A stretch of 64,000 nucleotides of DNA from Cobetia amphilecti (GCF_020217465.1 NZ_CP084115.1:2480001-2544000); one strand, 5' to 3'. Shown: positions 27,748-37,021, counted from the first letter of the stretch. The notes: generated from the letters alone by a model not told the origin. Made by a program: numbers and translations.

Positions 27748-28480
27748 CGCGAACCTTTTTAATTACCTGTCTATAAAGGCCAAAAGGAGCCGTCTCACAT
27801 ATTAATTGTATTGCAGTATCATCTAAACGTCGTACTCTCGATTCCTTCAAACTCTCAGATTGCTTGACCATATCTGAAAAGCTGCATATATTATCTTCAT
27901 TAACAGGAAGGTCAATGAACTTGTAGAGCTTTTCAAGATTACAATTATTATCTTGATCATTAAAAAAATCTTCAAATATAACAGGCTTAATGCGTGTATC
28001 ATTGCTGAATTCATCTATTACTTTTAACATATCTCTCCAGTCTTGAATTGCCGAAGCAGTTCTTTTATCACGACTCCACGAATCATCATTTTTATTGGCT
28101 GCTCTTGCTTCATAAGATGCAGCGATATCGAAAATATTCCTGATCATAATAACTATTTTAGCTTCTGGAATAGAAGCTAAAGTTCTTTCAATGTATTTAT
28201 ATAGAAGAGGTATTTTATCACCTACAACTTCATATCCATTAAAATTTTTTTCAATTCTGTCGTAGTAATTATTGAAAGAAGAAAGATCATTATAAAACGT
28301 ATCGCCTTTTTCATAAGTTAAAAATCTATCTTTAACAAATAAATTTTTGGTCAAAGGTTTCTCGAAGAATAAATTCCCATAACGCTCTACTCCTAAACAA
28401 ATTCTATTATCTGAAGTTAATAGACGCCACATTGCAGTAGTGCCTGACCTAGGAGTCCCACAAACAAATAAATACTTCAT
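27737..28480 (-). CDS. Sulfotransferase family protein
   Basis: A 247-residue enzyme with the clearest sulfotransferase signature in the window: KYLFVCGTPRSGTTAMWRLL at the N-terminus (5'-phosphosulfate loop) and AKIVIMIRNIFDIAASYEAR (about 110-130) as the 3'-phosphate site with Arg and Ser. The start at 28480 puts the loop at the N-terminus as usual; an upstream in-frame codon at 28531 adds 17 unlikely residues. It heads the AT-rich block 24.9-28.5 kb. Confidence 0.8.
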   Translation of the reverse strand: MKYLFVCGTPRSGTTAMWRLLTSDNRICLGVERYGNLFFEKPLTKNLFVKDRFLTYEKGDTFYNDLSSFNNYYDRIEKNFNGYEVVGDKIPLLYKYIERTLASIPEAKIVIMIRNIFDIAASYEARAANKNDDSWSRDKRTASAIQDWRDMLKVIDEFSNDTRIKPVIFEDFFNDQDNNCNLEKLYKFIDLPVNEDNICSFSDMVKQSESLKESRVRRLDDTAIQLICETAPFGLYRQVIKKVRDEY

Positions 28481-28792
28481 TGACAACCTCGCTCTGGATA
28501 GATCATTTAGACAAAAAATCAATGCATACAATATTTGCTTTTAAATACTAACTCAAGCCATTGTAATGTTTGTTGTCACTATGCCTCCTTTCTATAATTA
28601 ATATTGATATTAATAATGCTGCTAGAATTAGCACATGTTTATATAACGCATTGTGCTAATATCAAGCCACTAGCTATCGGGTTCCACCTGATTTACTTAG
28701 CTTTCAACTAAATACAGAATGATGAAAAATACAATTAATTTCTTGTAATTAATCGATAGAAGAATAGCAATAAAAAATAAAATATCTAAAAA
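28481..28792. other. AT-rich intergenic region between two surface-polysaccharide genes
   Basis: About 310 bases, very AT-rich, with no open frame that looks coding. It probably contains the promoter of the downstream sulfotransferase-acetyltransferase block on the minus strand, but no clear hexamers, hairpin or ops element was identified. Confidence 0.5.
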
Positions 28793-31642
28793 TCACGACA
28801 CTAAGCTTCTTTTTCGGTTAGGAGGGTACACACCAAGACTCTCGATCGCTTTAGCCATCCCCTGGATGCCAGTCTCAAAACTAAAGTTATTACGAGCCAA
28901 AGCTAAAGTATTATCACTCACTTTTTGCCATCGCTGTTCATCTTCATAAAGCTCAGCAATGGCCTCAACCCAAGCTTGTGGATCTTCAACAATCATGGCA
29001 CTGACACCATGTGATAGACCCGTGGCCTCTGCCGCTACGGGAGTCAACACTTGTGGTATCCCTGCAGACATAGCTTCCAGTACCTTTCCTTTGATACCCG
29101 CACCAGATAGTAAGGGTGCGACCATCACACGAGTACTTTCGAAAACATCGTCAAGGCTTTCAACGAAACCTTCAAGAATCACATCGTCAGAGGCATATTT
29201 TTCGAAGGAAGTAGGTATTGAACTACCATATATATGGAATGCAACACCCGGAAGGCGTTTACGCAATAGTGGCATGACTTTTTCAACAAAGAACTCCACC
29301 GCTTCTACATTAGGAATATGACGATATCCCCCAAGGAAGGCTATACCAGAGCGTGCTTCATAAGAGGTCTTATGTCCTCGGCCATCCAAGACCCATGGAC
29401 AAATATGCAAGTTATCAGCTTGCAAATTGTGACTTATGATTACGGCATGTTCAGTCGGATTGTAAGACAAAATACCATCAACTTGACGCATTAATGCCAA
29501 TTCACGATCTCTCGTTGCAAGCGGGCCAGATAAGTCTTTCTGCTTGGAAGCCAAGGCGGCACGTAATTCACGCAGGAAGTGAAGATCTGCGTTATTGAAG
29601 AGGACTTTCGCTGAGGTAAATTGCTTAACCGCCGAGAGGTGACGCTCTGCCACGTCATAGCGAGTAATATAGACAACATCGAACTCGTTACCGCGAGATT
29701 CAAGTACTTGATTAACCGAAGACTGGAATGGTGCGTAGAAACACTCTACGCCCATCTTTTGCAGGGAATCCGTATACTTCCCCATATGTGCCATATTCTC
29801 GGATACGAAACTGACTTTGAAGCCATTCGCCTGCAGCATGCGAATTTCTTGTATTGCAGCATACGAGCCAGCATCATGATCAGGCCGTGGTACAGCATAG
29901 TCAATCATCAGCACACGGTAGGCTACACCACGATCTTTATGGAATGGCACATTAGCGAATGAAGGTTGCCCGTTAGCCATGTAACTATCAACCCACTTGG
30001 CACGGAATTTGGGTGCATTGACCACCTGGTTCTTCTTGATGCCCTGGCTTTCATCACGCCCATTGCTCATGCCTTCAAAATGTACAACTACCGAATATGG
30101 TGCGTACACTGTTTTATAGCCATGATCACGAATCTTGAAGGCGAGATCAGTATCCTCATAGTACGCTGGTGCAAACTCGTCAGAGAACCCTCCAACTTCC
30201 TCCCAAACGTTCCGCGGTACCATCAACGAGGCACCGGAGAGATAATCCACCTGTCGAGCATAATTCCATTCAGGAGCCTGTGAATTACCTTGGTTGCCCA
30301 AATTCCATGGCTGCCCGTTACCCCACACGATGCCACCTGCTTCCTGGAGCTTGCCATCCGGATAGATAAGTTTAGAACCAACCATTCCAACACCTTCGAA
30401 TCGCTTGAAGGTGTCAATCATCTCATCTAACCAACCGCTAGTGACTTCAGTGTCATTGTTGAGCATGACAACATACGTCCCAGAAGCTTCCTTGACCGCC
30501 TTGTTGCAATTACGTAAGAATCCCAAGTTATGCTCATTTGTAATCACACGAACATTCTTAACAAGATCAGATAGCTCAATCGTCTTATCAGTAGAGCAAT
30601 CGTCAACAACGATAACTTCATAGGTAGCCTTGTTATGCGCTAGAATCAACGAGGCCAAGCTATGATATGTCAACGAAAATTTGTTATGCACTGGAATGAC
30701 AATTGTGGCATCAGGGGATTCCACTGCGGGAAGCGATAAAACAGGGTATTCTTTTCTGCCTTCATACCCCTCAATCATGACCTGATGCGCGACCATGATA
30801 TTTTTGACTAAATCTGGATTTTCTGAATTAGCCTGAATCTGACGTTGAAATGAATCGTAGCGATAGCCTGATGTACGCGACAATGCTGAATAGTTCAATT
30901 CTTTAGCGCTGGTTATCAGGTGCTCCCAAGGTGTGATGATACTCGGGAATACATCAACATAAGTCGCTTCCGCGTGGCACTCACCTAGTAATGTTATTGT
31001 CAATGCATGTAACTGACCATCACACAGAATTTTTGGAACAGGAATATTGAAAGCATATAGACCACTATCCTTTTTCACTGCACCGGACTGCCCTATTACC
31101 TGACCATTACTATCAAACAGGCTGAACCCCAAGTGATCACCATCCAGTACCGCGCCCCTCAGCTCCCCTTGCAAGTGCCCCCATTGCAATCCATGAAATT
31201 CAAAGCTGATAGATTCAGGGTAATTCAGAAGCAGTGGTACATCATTGATCGATCTACCGGTATCCGCCTCCATCAGCATTATAGAGAACTGCTCATTATC
31301 TATACCCTTTGTACTAGGTGACTTAATCTTCAGATCAAAAGCATGCCTTCCGTCACCTTTACCAGCTACGAGAAGATCATGTCGATAATTTTCAGCTACC
31401 GTCTCACCGAGTAGCTCGTTACCAGAGAATGCTTGTATCATTAGCCGTTTATCAGGTCTTGTTGGGTCATATGCCCACCCATGAATTGATCCACCTTCTA
31501 TACTATCGATAAATGATTGAATCATTCCAGTTCCGGCTACATCAATAATATCTACATCTGAAGTATATTTTCCTTCATTATCAACACTTTCAACCTGCTC
31601 TGCCAGTTCACTTTCGAAAGTTCCATTATCGAAGTTTTTCAT
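28793..31642 (-). CDS. Bifunctional glycosyltransferase: GT2 plus GT4 domains with N-terminal accessory region
   Basis: A 949-residue protein. About 45-230 holds two beta-rich segments, one with GGSIHGWAYDPTRPDK, of unknown role. About 305-545 is a GT2 domain (ATIVIPVHNKFSLTYHSLAS, EVIVVDDCSTD, VMLNNDTEV, and YYEDTDLAFKIRDHGY). About 575-930 is a GT-B domain of GT4 type (GIAFLGGYRHIPNVEAVEFF, then PLLSGAGIKGKVLEAMSAGI). It probably adds two consecutive sugars. The start at 31642 has GGGG eight bases upstream; an ATG five codons earlier has no such site. It follows kpsE by 40 bases. Confidence 0.85.
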   Translation of the reverse strand: MKNFDNGTFESELAEQVESVDNEGKYTSDVDIIDVAGTGMIQSFIDSIEGGSIHGWAYDPTRPDKRLMIQAFSGNELLGETVAENYRHDLLVAGKGDGRHAFDLKIKSPSTKGIDNEQFSIMLMEADTGRSINDVPLLLNYPESISFEFHGLQWGHLQGELRGAVLDGDHLGFSLFDSNGQVIGQSGAVKKDSGLYAFNIPVPKILCDGQLHALTITLLGECHAEATYVDVFPSIITPWEHLITSAKELNYSALSRTSGYRYDSFQRQIQANSENPDLVKNIMVAHQVMIEGYEGRKEYPVLSLPAVESPDATIVIPVHNKFSLTYHSLASLILAHNKATYEVIVVDDCSTDKTIELSDLVKNVRVITNEHNLGFLRNCNKAVKEASGTYVVMLNNDTEVTSGWLDEMIDTFKRFEGVGMVGSKLIYPDGKLQEAGGIVWGNGQPWNLGNQGNSQAPEWNYARQVDYLSGASLMVPRNVWEEVGGFSDEFAPAYYEDTDLAFKIRDHGYKTVYAPYSVVVHFEGMSNGRDESQGIKKNQVVNAPKFRAKWVDSYMANGQPSFANVPFHKDRGVAYRVLMIDYAVPRPDHDAGSYAAIQEIRMLQANGFKVSFVSENMAHMGKYTDSLQKMGVECFYAPFQSSVNQVLESRGNEFDVVYITRYDVAERHLSAVKQFTSAKVLFNNADLHFLRELRAALASKQKDLSGPLATRDRELALMRQVDGILSYNPTEHAVIISHNLQADNLHICPWVLDGRGHKTSYEARSGIAFLGGYRHIPNVEAVEFFVEKVMPLLRKRLPGVAFHIYGSSIPTSFEKYASDDVILEGFVESLDDVFESTRVMVAPLLSGAGIKGKVLEAMSAGIPQVLTPVAAEATGLSHGVSAMIVEDPQAWVEAIAELYEDEQRWQKVSDNTLALARNNFSFETGIQGMAKAIESLGVYPPNRKRSLVS

Positions 31643-31682
31643 TTCAAACCCCTGCATTTTAATTATGGCGTTACGACTAATA

Positions 31683-32768
31683 TCAGTCTCGATGATCTTT
31701 TACGATCATGACTAACATACTGAAGATGAAGCCGAGGAAGATCATGACCAGTCCGAAGATGGTCACGTTATAAAGACGTTCCGGCTGTTCCGGGTATTCC
31801 GGCAAGATCGGGCTTTGCAGAACACTGACCTGCTTGAGCTTGCGTGCTGCTTCAATCCTGGTATTTTCCAGCGCTGCCAAGGCATTCGAGTAGGTCTGTT
31901 TGGCAAAGTCGGCGCGTAGCTGCAATGTCTCGTACTGGCTGGAGACACTGTTGAGCGCATTGCCGGACTGGCGTGCCAGGCGTTCCTTCTCCAGATCAAT
32001 CTGCTTCTTGAGGGCGTTGATCTCGCTTTCGACACGCACCATCTCGCTGGAACGCTGGCTCTGGTAGCTCCCCAAAGCACTTTTGCGTGCCTTGTAGGTG
32101 GCCAGCTGGGCTTCAAGTGAAGAGACCACAGTGTTCAGACTTTCCACTGTCTGGGTCGGAGAGACCAGCCCGTTTCTGTTCTGGTAATCCAGCAGGTCCT
32201 GCCGGGATTGCTCGAAGTTGTCTTCCAGCAGAGAGACCTGCTTGTCGAGGAATTCCACCTGGTCTTCCGCAAGTCGCTGCCCCATCTCGTTCATGTGACG
32301 TTCGCCTTCCTCGAGCAGCAGCTGGGCGAACTTCTGAGCGAATTCCGGTGTCCAGGCCTGTACCTCGACATTCAACACACCGGAGTACTCATCCATTTCC
32401 ACCGAGATGCGCTTCAGGTAGTAGTCGTGGAGTTCCTCGATCGGTGCATCGGCATCGCCCAGGCGGGCAAAGATGTCACCGTGCTGGCTGTAGTGAGATC
32501 GAAAATCGAGCTTTTCCTGTACCTTCTTGAGCATATCCACGCTCATCAGGTACTCGCGGAGCAGCAAGAGGTCACTGTCAGTCTGGCTACCGGACAGCAG
32601 CGAGCCGAAGCTGACTTCACTGGCAGCGCTGACCTGCGGACTTTCCAACACCACTGTCGCCTTGGAGACGTAGCGGTCGTCCGCCCATACCAGCCAATAG
32701 AAGCCGACGAGCACAATGGACAGCAGAACGACGGCCCATTGCGGATAGCGTTTGATAAATGAGGTCAT
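31683..32768 (-). CDS. kpsE: Capsule polysaccharide export inner-membrane/periplasmic protein
   Basis: A 361-residue polysaccharide co-polymerase-like protein of the KpsE/CtrB/BexC group. It has one transmembrane helix near the N-terminus (WAVVLLSIVLVGFYWLVW), a long periplasmic coiled-coil region (about 150-300) and a second helix at the C-terminus (NVTIFGLVMIFLGFIFSMLV). With KpsD it forms the periplasmic path from the ABC transporter to the outer membrane. It is encoded 132 bases after kpsT. Confidence 0.88.
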   Translation of the reverse strand: MTSFIKRYPQWAVVLLSIVLVGFYWLVWADDRYVSKATVVLESPQVSAASEVSFGSLLSGSQTDSDLLLLREYLMSVDMLKKVQEKLDFRSHYSQHGDIFARLGDADAPIEELHDYYLKRISVEMDEYSGVLNVEVQAWTPEFAQKFAQLLLEEGERHMNEMGQRLAEDQVEFLDKQVSLLEDNFEQSRQDLLDYQNRNGLVSPTQTVESLNTVVSSLEAQLATYKARKSALGSYQSQRSSEMVRVESEINALKKQIDLEKERLARQSGNALNSVSSQYETLQLRADFAKQTYSNALAALENTRIEAARKLKQVSVLQSPILPEYPEQPERLYNVTIFGLVMIFLGFIFSMLVMIVKDHRD

Positions 32769-32900
32769 GCGTATTCCCGTAGAAGGCGCTCACCGAGTGC
32801 ACCGGCGGCAATGATGTGAAATCGATGGGAGTCGTGTGATGCGTGCGCTGAGAGCGACGGGTGTTGAACGTTGTTGAGCGGCCCTTGCACAAGGCGAGAG

Positions 32901-33809
32901 TCACTCGCCTTGTGCATCTTCGGTGATGCGCGAAGCCCTTTCCTGGCGAGATTGGATTTCCTCACGCACTTCCCGCAGTGCTTCCCGTGCGGCCCGCAGG
33001 GCATCACCGTAAGGTTTCTTCTCGCGCGGCGGCAACGTTTCCGCAGCTTCCCGAGCCAGCTTGGCATCCTCCATCACGGCGCGACGTTCCTTGCGCAGCT
33101 TCTGCAAGGCCGGTAGCGTCATATTGTCGAGCTGAGGGCCATCGCTATCCGCGTGATAGGCCTTGATGGCGTCATGAATATTGTCATACCAGTAGGCCTG
33201 TCCCTCTTTCAGGTAGATACCTGCCTGACATAGCTCCTTCAAGATGCCTTCCCCATGCGAGACCATGATGAGACTGGCCTGGCCGACCTTGTCCTTGAAG
33301 GCCTTGGAGGCCTTGGCCTTGAAGGAGCGATCCCCCACCGCCGTCGCCTCATCAGAGAGGTAGACATCGAAATCGAAGGCCAGGGACAGCCCGAAGTTGA
33401 GACGCGAGCGCATACCAGAGGAGTAGGTACGAATCGGCTCATCGAACGCCGAGCCAATCTCGGCGAAGTCCTGCACACGTTCGATGATGCTGTTGATGTC
33501 GTATTCCGTGCCATGCATGCGCGCGACGAACTTGACGTTCTGGCGCCCTGTCATGCTGCTCTGCAGGCCTGCGGCGAGACCTATCGGCCAAGACACCTTG
33601 GAGTGGCGTATCACTCGCCCCTTCTGGGGGGTATCCATGCCGGCAATCAAGCGCAACAGGGTAGATTTCCCTGCGCCATTGGCCCCCACCAACCCGACAC
33701 TGACGCCTGTCGGAATGGTGAGATTGATATCCTTCAGCACCCAGTGATCATCACTCTGACTGTAGTGCGAGTGGTAATAGCGCTTTGAGAGGTTCTGAAT
33801 TTCAATCAT
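32901..33809 (-). CDS. kpsT: Capsule ABC transporter, ATP-binding protein with extra C-terminal coiled coil
   Basis: A 302-residue ATPase. Walker A is GLVGANGAGKSTLLRLIAG (about 48-66); the signature TYSSGMRSRLNFGLSLAFD and Walker B region VYLSDEATAVGD follow. KpsT homologues are about 220 residues; here an additional ~80 residues, rich in Ala, Arg and Glu (for example LRKERRAVMEDAKLAREA), form a predicted coiled coil. The start at 33809 overlaps the kpsM stop as ATGA. It powers export of the lipid-linked polymer through KpsM. Confidence 0.93.
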   Translation of the reverse strand: MIEIQNLSKRYYHSHYSQSDDHWVLKDINLTIPTGVSVGLVGANGAGKSTLLRLIAGMDTPQKGRVIRHSKVSWPIGLAAGLQSSMTGRQNVKFVARMHGTEYDINSIIERVQDFAEIGSAFDEPIRTYSSGMRSRLNFGLSLAFDFDVYLSDEATAVGDRSFKAKASKAFKDKVGQASLIMVSHGEGILKELCQAGIYLKEGQAYWYDNIHDAIKAYHADSDGPQLDNMTLPALQKLRKERRAVMEDAKLAREAAETLPPREKKPYGDALRAAREALREVREEIQSRQERASRITEDAQGE

Positions 33810-34672
33810 TGGCTTTTCAGACGCTCCTTGAATCGCACATGCATCAACAGCCCCAGCGCGAGGGAAGACAATGTCCATGCCCAGAAGTAGGTCAGGCTGG
33901 TGCCATGTACCACCTGATAACCGTCAAAGAAGCCGTGACGGATATATTCGAGACCGTGGACGATGGGGTTGAGCATCAGGTATTCCAGCAGGTAATGCGG
34001 CAGTTGGTTGAGCGGCATGATGACGCCGGACAGAATCAGCAGCGGCATGTTGAGCATGCGGATGATCTTGCTCACCTCTGGGACCAGTGTGCCCAGTACG
34101 GACGTCACTAGCCCGAGTCCAAGCCCGAACAACCAAAGTGACAACCAGCCGCCGATGGCCTGAAAACCGTTGTCAGGACGGAAGTCTGTACCCAGCATCA
34201 GTCCACCCAACATAAACAGCAGGAAGATGAGGGTCCTAATCAAGCCGTCAAGTGCATTGCGAACGAAGACTCCATCGACAGGATGTACTTGCCGGTAAGC
34301 AAACAGTGCCTTGTTGGCATTGATGGCGCCCAGGCCCTGCATCATCCCCTCACGGATCAGGAAGAAGCCCATCATGCCGACCAGCATCCAGGGGATGAAG
34401 GGAGCATTGACGATAAGCTTGTCACCCCGGATGAAGCTGCGTATGCCGATCATCAGGAGCAAGAACATTGCAGGCTCGGCAATCATCCAGAACCAGCCCA
34501 TGCGGTCGGTCATGGTACGGCCGATGGCTTCGCGCATGAACATGGCAAACCAGACACTACGCGTCACGGCCCAGGCGGAGCGGGCCTTGGGCCCGCTCTT
34601 CTTGTCGCCAGATGGGCGTTCAGATGGTGTGTTCATCTCACCGCTCATGTCATCGTTCATGTCACTGGCCAT
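33806..34672 (-). CDS. kpsM: Capsule ABC transporter permease
   Basis: A 288-residue membrane protein of the ABC-2 type, with six predicted transmembrane segments from about residue 60 to the end and the LNPIVHGLEYIRHGFFDGY region typical of KpsM/BexB. The first ~35 residues are Met- and Asp-rich and probably cytoplasmic. Translational coupling to kpsT (ATGA) and two-base spacing from kpsD make a kpsDMT unit. Group 2/3 capsules use this transporter, in place of a Wzx/Wzy system, which is not seen here. Confidence 0.92.
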   Translation of the reverse strand: MASDMNDDMSGEMNTPSERPSGDKKSGPKARSAWAVTRSVWFAMFMREAIGRTMTDRMGWFWMIAEPAMFLLLMIGIRSFIRGDKLIVNAPFIPWMLVGMMGFFLIREGMMQGLGAINANKALFAYRQVHPVDGVFVRNALDGLIRTLIFLLFMLGGLMLGTDFRPDNGFQAIGGWLSLWLFGLGLGLVTSVLGTLVPEVSKIIRMLNMPLLILSGVIMPLNQLPHYLLEYLMLNPIVHGLEYIRHGFFDGYQVVHGTSLTYFWAWTLSSLALGLLMHVRFKERLKSQ

Positions 34673-34674
34673 GA

Positions 34675-36390
34675 TCAGAGGTCTATCGCGACTTTGGTGG
34701 CGACGGCGACCTGATAAAGAATCTGCGTGATGCTGGTGGCCAGCTGCAGGTTCTTTGTCGGCGGTTCCGGCAGTACCAGAATCTGATCACCCGAGCGCAG
34801 CTCGACTTCCTCGGCACGACGCACGGCACCGTTCTGGCGCACGACCAGGATCTGGCCCTCATCCGCGTGCTGCGTGAAGCCACCGGCGCTGTTGATATAG
34901 TCCATCACCGTCATGCCCTGGGTGTAGACCATGGCCTGAGGCACCACGACTTCGCCGCTGATCAACAGGGAATCGCTGATTTCCGGAATGGTGATGACAT
35001 CGCCATCCTGCAGACGCACATCGGCGATGTTGCCGTCTTCACGTGCCACGACCAGTCGTCCAGTCGGCTCTTCCTTCTTCGCCTGCTCGACGAACTTCTC
35101 GATCATCTCGGCTTCCTGGACACGAAGCTCGGACTCTTCGGTGGTCGAGGAAGACGCGCCGAGATAGGTGGCCTGAAGACGCTTGAGACTGTCCTGCAGT
35201 GCCTGCGCCTGCTGTTCCTTGACGCTCTCACGGCGGATGGAAACGCTCTGGTAATCGGTCAGTCCTTTCGGCACCCCGACGGCATTGAGCAGTTCGCCCA
35301 AGTGGGCATCGCGCGGCAGTGCATAGCGTGACGGGCCATAGAAGCTGCCTTCCAGCTGCACGACAATCGTCTCATCACGCTGGTCGGCACTGAACAGCAC
35401 TTCATCCCCTGCGCGCACGTCAGCAGCGCGGAATTCCGTCACCGGCAGATAGCGCGAGATGGGGCCGTCGGGACGTGAGCCACGCAGCAGCACGTGAGAG
35501 ACACCTGACTTGAGGCGCGCCAGGTTCAGGACGTCTTCGCCACTCAGGCGCGAGTCGGTGAGCTCATAGCGATAATCACGCTCGACATCCCCGACCACGC
35601 TGATCGCCGGGCCACGCTCCTCGACGACGACGGTATCGCCATCGCGGAACTGCGGACGAGCAATCTCGCCGTTGATCAGGAAGTCATACAGATCAACCGT
35701 ATTGATGACGCGGCCATTGCGCTTGATCTTGATGTTGCGGTAGCTGCCCAGCGCCTGGTCGATACCGCCGGCCTGATCCAGGAAATACAGCATGGAATCA
35801 TTCGGTGTGCCGGCATAACGCCCCGGATTCTCGACATATCCGGTGACGAAGACACCCACCGGCTGCACGCCCTGCAGGTTGGTATAGACACTGACGTTCT
35901 CGGGATACACCTCTTGAATGGCGCTGCGTACCTTGCCATCCAGCTGGGCATTGGTGGTGCCCTGCACCTTCACCGGGCCGATGCCCGGCAGGAAGATGTT
36001 GCCCTGCGCATCCACCGGCAGCACGGATTCGATCTCGACCCCACCCCACACCCGCAGGGTGATCTGATCACCCGGCTTGATGGTGTAGCTACTGTTGAGG
36101 CCATCGGCCATCATGCCGCGGAAACCACCACTGAAGAGGTTTTCGCCGAACGGCGGCAGAGAGTCCGGGTCGGTCTGCTGTTGAGACGTCAGCGGGCCAT
36201 AGGTGCCACTGCGCCAGTCGGCACGCGCCTTGTCTTCCACGCTGTCCGTCTTCTGCGGAATGCTGGAAGCCTGGTCGCCACTGGACAGGATGGAGCCACT
36301 GTCCAGCCCGACCGCCATGGCAGGGCTGGCGTTCAGGCACGCTACCGCCACCAGGCACCCGGCCCGGAGCAAGAATCTGGAAATTGTCAT
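34675..36390 (-). CDS. kpsD: Polysaccharide export outer-membrane protein with SLBB domains
   Basis: A 571-residue protein with a signal peptide (about 1-26, ending ASPAMA), a poly-export domain at about 115-200 (IKPGDQITLRVWGGVEIESV) and several SLBB-type domains (GYVENPGRYAGTPNDSMLYF; LEGSFYGPSRYALPRDAHLG; SGEVVVPQAMVYTQGMTVMD). Length is that of KpsD. The start at 36390 gives the signal peptide and has GAGGGG upstream; the frame extends further but without a signal-like start. The codons for the signal peptide contain an exact copy of the ops element. Confidence 0.92.
   Translation of the reverse strand: MTISRFLLRAGCLVAVACLNASPAMAVGLDSGSILSSGDQASSIPQKTDSVEDKARADWRSGTYGPLTSQQQTDPDSLPPFGENLFSGGFRGMMADGLNSSYTIKPGDQITLRVWGGVEIESVLPVDAQGNIFLPGIGPVKVQGTTNAQLDGKVRSAIQEVYPENVSVYTNLQGVQPVGVFVTGYVENPGRYAGTPNDSMLYFLDQAGGIDQALGSYRNIKIKRNGRVINTVDLYDFLINGEIARPQFRDGDTVVVEERGPAISVVGDVERDYRYELTDSRLSGEDVLNLARLKSGVSHVLLRGSRPDGPISRYLPVTEFRAADVRAGDEVLFSADQRDETIVVQLEGSFYGPSRYALPRDAHLGELLNAVGVPKGLTDYQSVSIRRESVKEQQAQALQDSLKRLQATYLGASSSTTEESELRVQEAEMIEKFVEQAKKEEPTGRLVVAREDGNIADVRLQDGDVITIPEISDSLLISGEVVVPQAMVYTQGMTVMDYINSAGGFTQHADEGQILVVRQNGAVRRAEEVELRSGDQILVLPEPPTKNLQLATSITQILYQVAVATKVAIDL
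36336..36349 (-). promoter_or_regulatory. Second ops-like element, inside the signal-peptide codons of kpsD
   Basis: The minus strand reads GGCGGTAGCGTGCC, identical over 14 bases to the element before rfbB and in the same orientation relative to the transcription unit. It spans codons 14 to 19 of kpsD. If real it would act on polymerase after initiation of kpsD translation. The match could also be chance constrained by the coding of V-A-V-A-C. Confidence 0.45.
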
Positions 36391-36530
36391 CGGGCTAGGC
36401 CCCTCGTAGTGCTGAAATGGTGCAGTGTTGATCAGGAATGTCAGTGCCAATCATGCCAGCCTGCCCCTGTTGTAGTCGGTTCACGCTGAGCCCGAGGTGG
36501 ACCTGTCAGCGGGAAGGTGCCGCAAGCGCA

Positions 36531-36959
36531 TCAGCGCGCCTCTTCCAGCAGACCGGTAACCAGTCGCTGGGTCACCCAGGTGCCCTCGCCGGCCTTGCCG
36601 TCATTGCTGGTACGGCAGGCCAGCTCCTTGCTCGGCAGGTCACGGTTGTTGGAGACCGTCAGCTCGCGGCAGATGCGTCCACTGGCCGCGAAGTAGCGCT
36701 CATGGGCGACCACTTCGACATTGCTGCCCCAAGGGCTGGTCGGCACGGCGATCACGCCACCGAGTGCGGCGCTGTCGAGAAACGATGAGACATCGGCCGG
36801 AAGAACCGCCGCGCCGGTCAGATTGGCCAGATTGGTGCTGCCGGCACCGGTCGAGACCGGATAATCCGTGGCACACCCCGAGATGACGATGGCCAGTCCC
36901 GCGGCTGTCGCGAGGCGCGTGATGTTCGGCAGGCGCTGTTTGAATCGGGAGAAAGTCAT
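36531..36959 (-). CDS. Small outer-membrane-type lipoprotein (DVU3141-like)
   Basis: A 142-residue protein with an N-terminal signal ending in the lipobox ISGC (cysteine at about 28), so it should be lipid-anchored. The C-terminal part (SGRICRELTVSNN, then ACRTSNDGKAGEGTWVTQRL) resembles the C-terminal domain of 17-kDa-surface-antigen/DVU3141-like proteins. It lies between the sulfate-activation genes and kpsD, 62 bases after cysNC, with a terminator hairpin in between. It may be an accessory of the capsule export machinery. The start at 36959 was chosen over an upstream one that would precede the signal. Confidence 0.65.
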   Translation of the reverse strand: MTFSRFKQRLPNITRLATAAGLAIVISGCATDYPVSTGAGSTNLANLTGAAVLPADVSSFLDSAALGGVIAVPTSPWGSNVEVVAHERYFAASGRICRELTVSNNRDLPSKELACRTSNDGKAGEGTWVTQRLVTGLLEEAR

Positions 36960-36982
36960 ATGAAAGTCCTGAAACGGCAAAC

Positions 36983-37004
36983 GCCCCCGCCTTGCGGCGA
37001 GGGC
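36983..37004 (-). terminator. Hairpin terminator after cysNC
   Basis: On the minus strand GCCCTCGCC and GGCGGGGGC pair (one G-U wobble) around GCAA, followed by GTTTGCCGTTTC. It lies 17 bases after the cysNC stop and upstream of the lipoprotein gene, so it may partly separate the sulfate module from the export module. Confidence 0.6.
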
Positions 37005-37021
37005 TGATCGGCGTGAATGCA

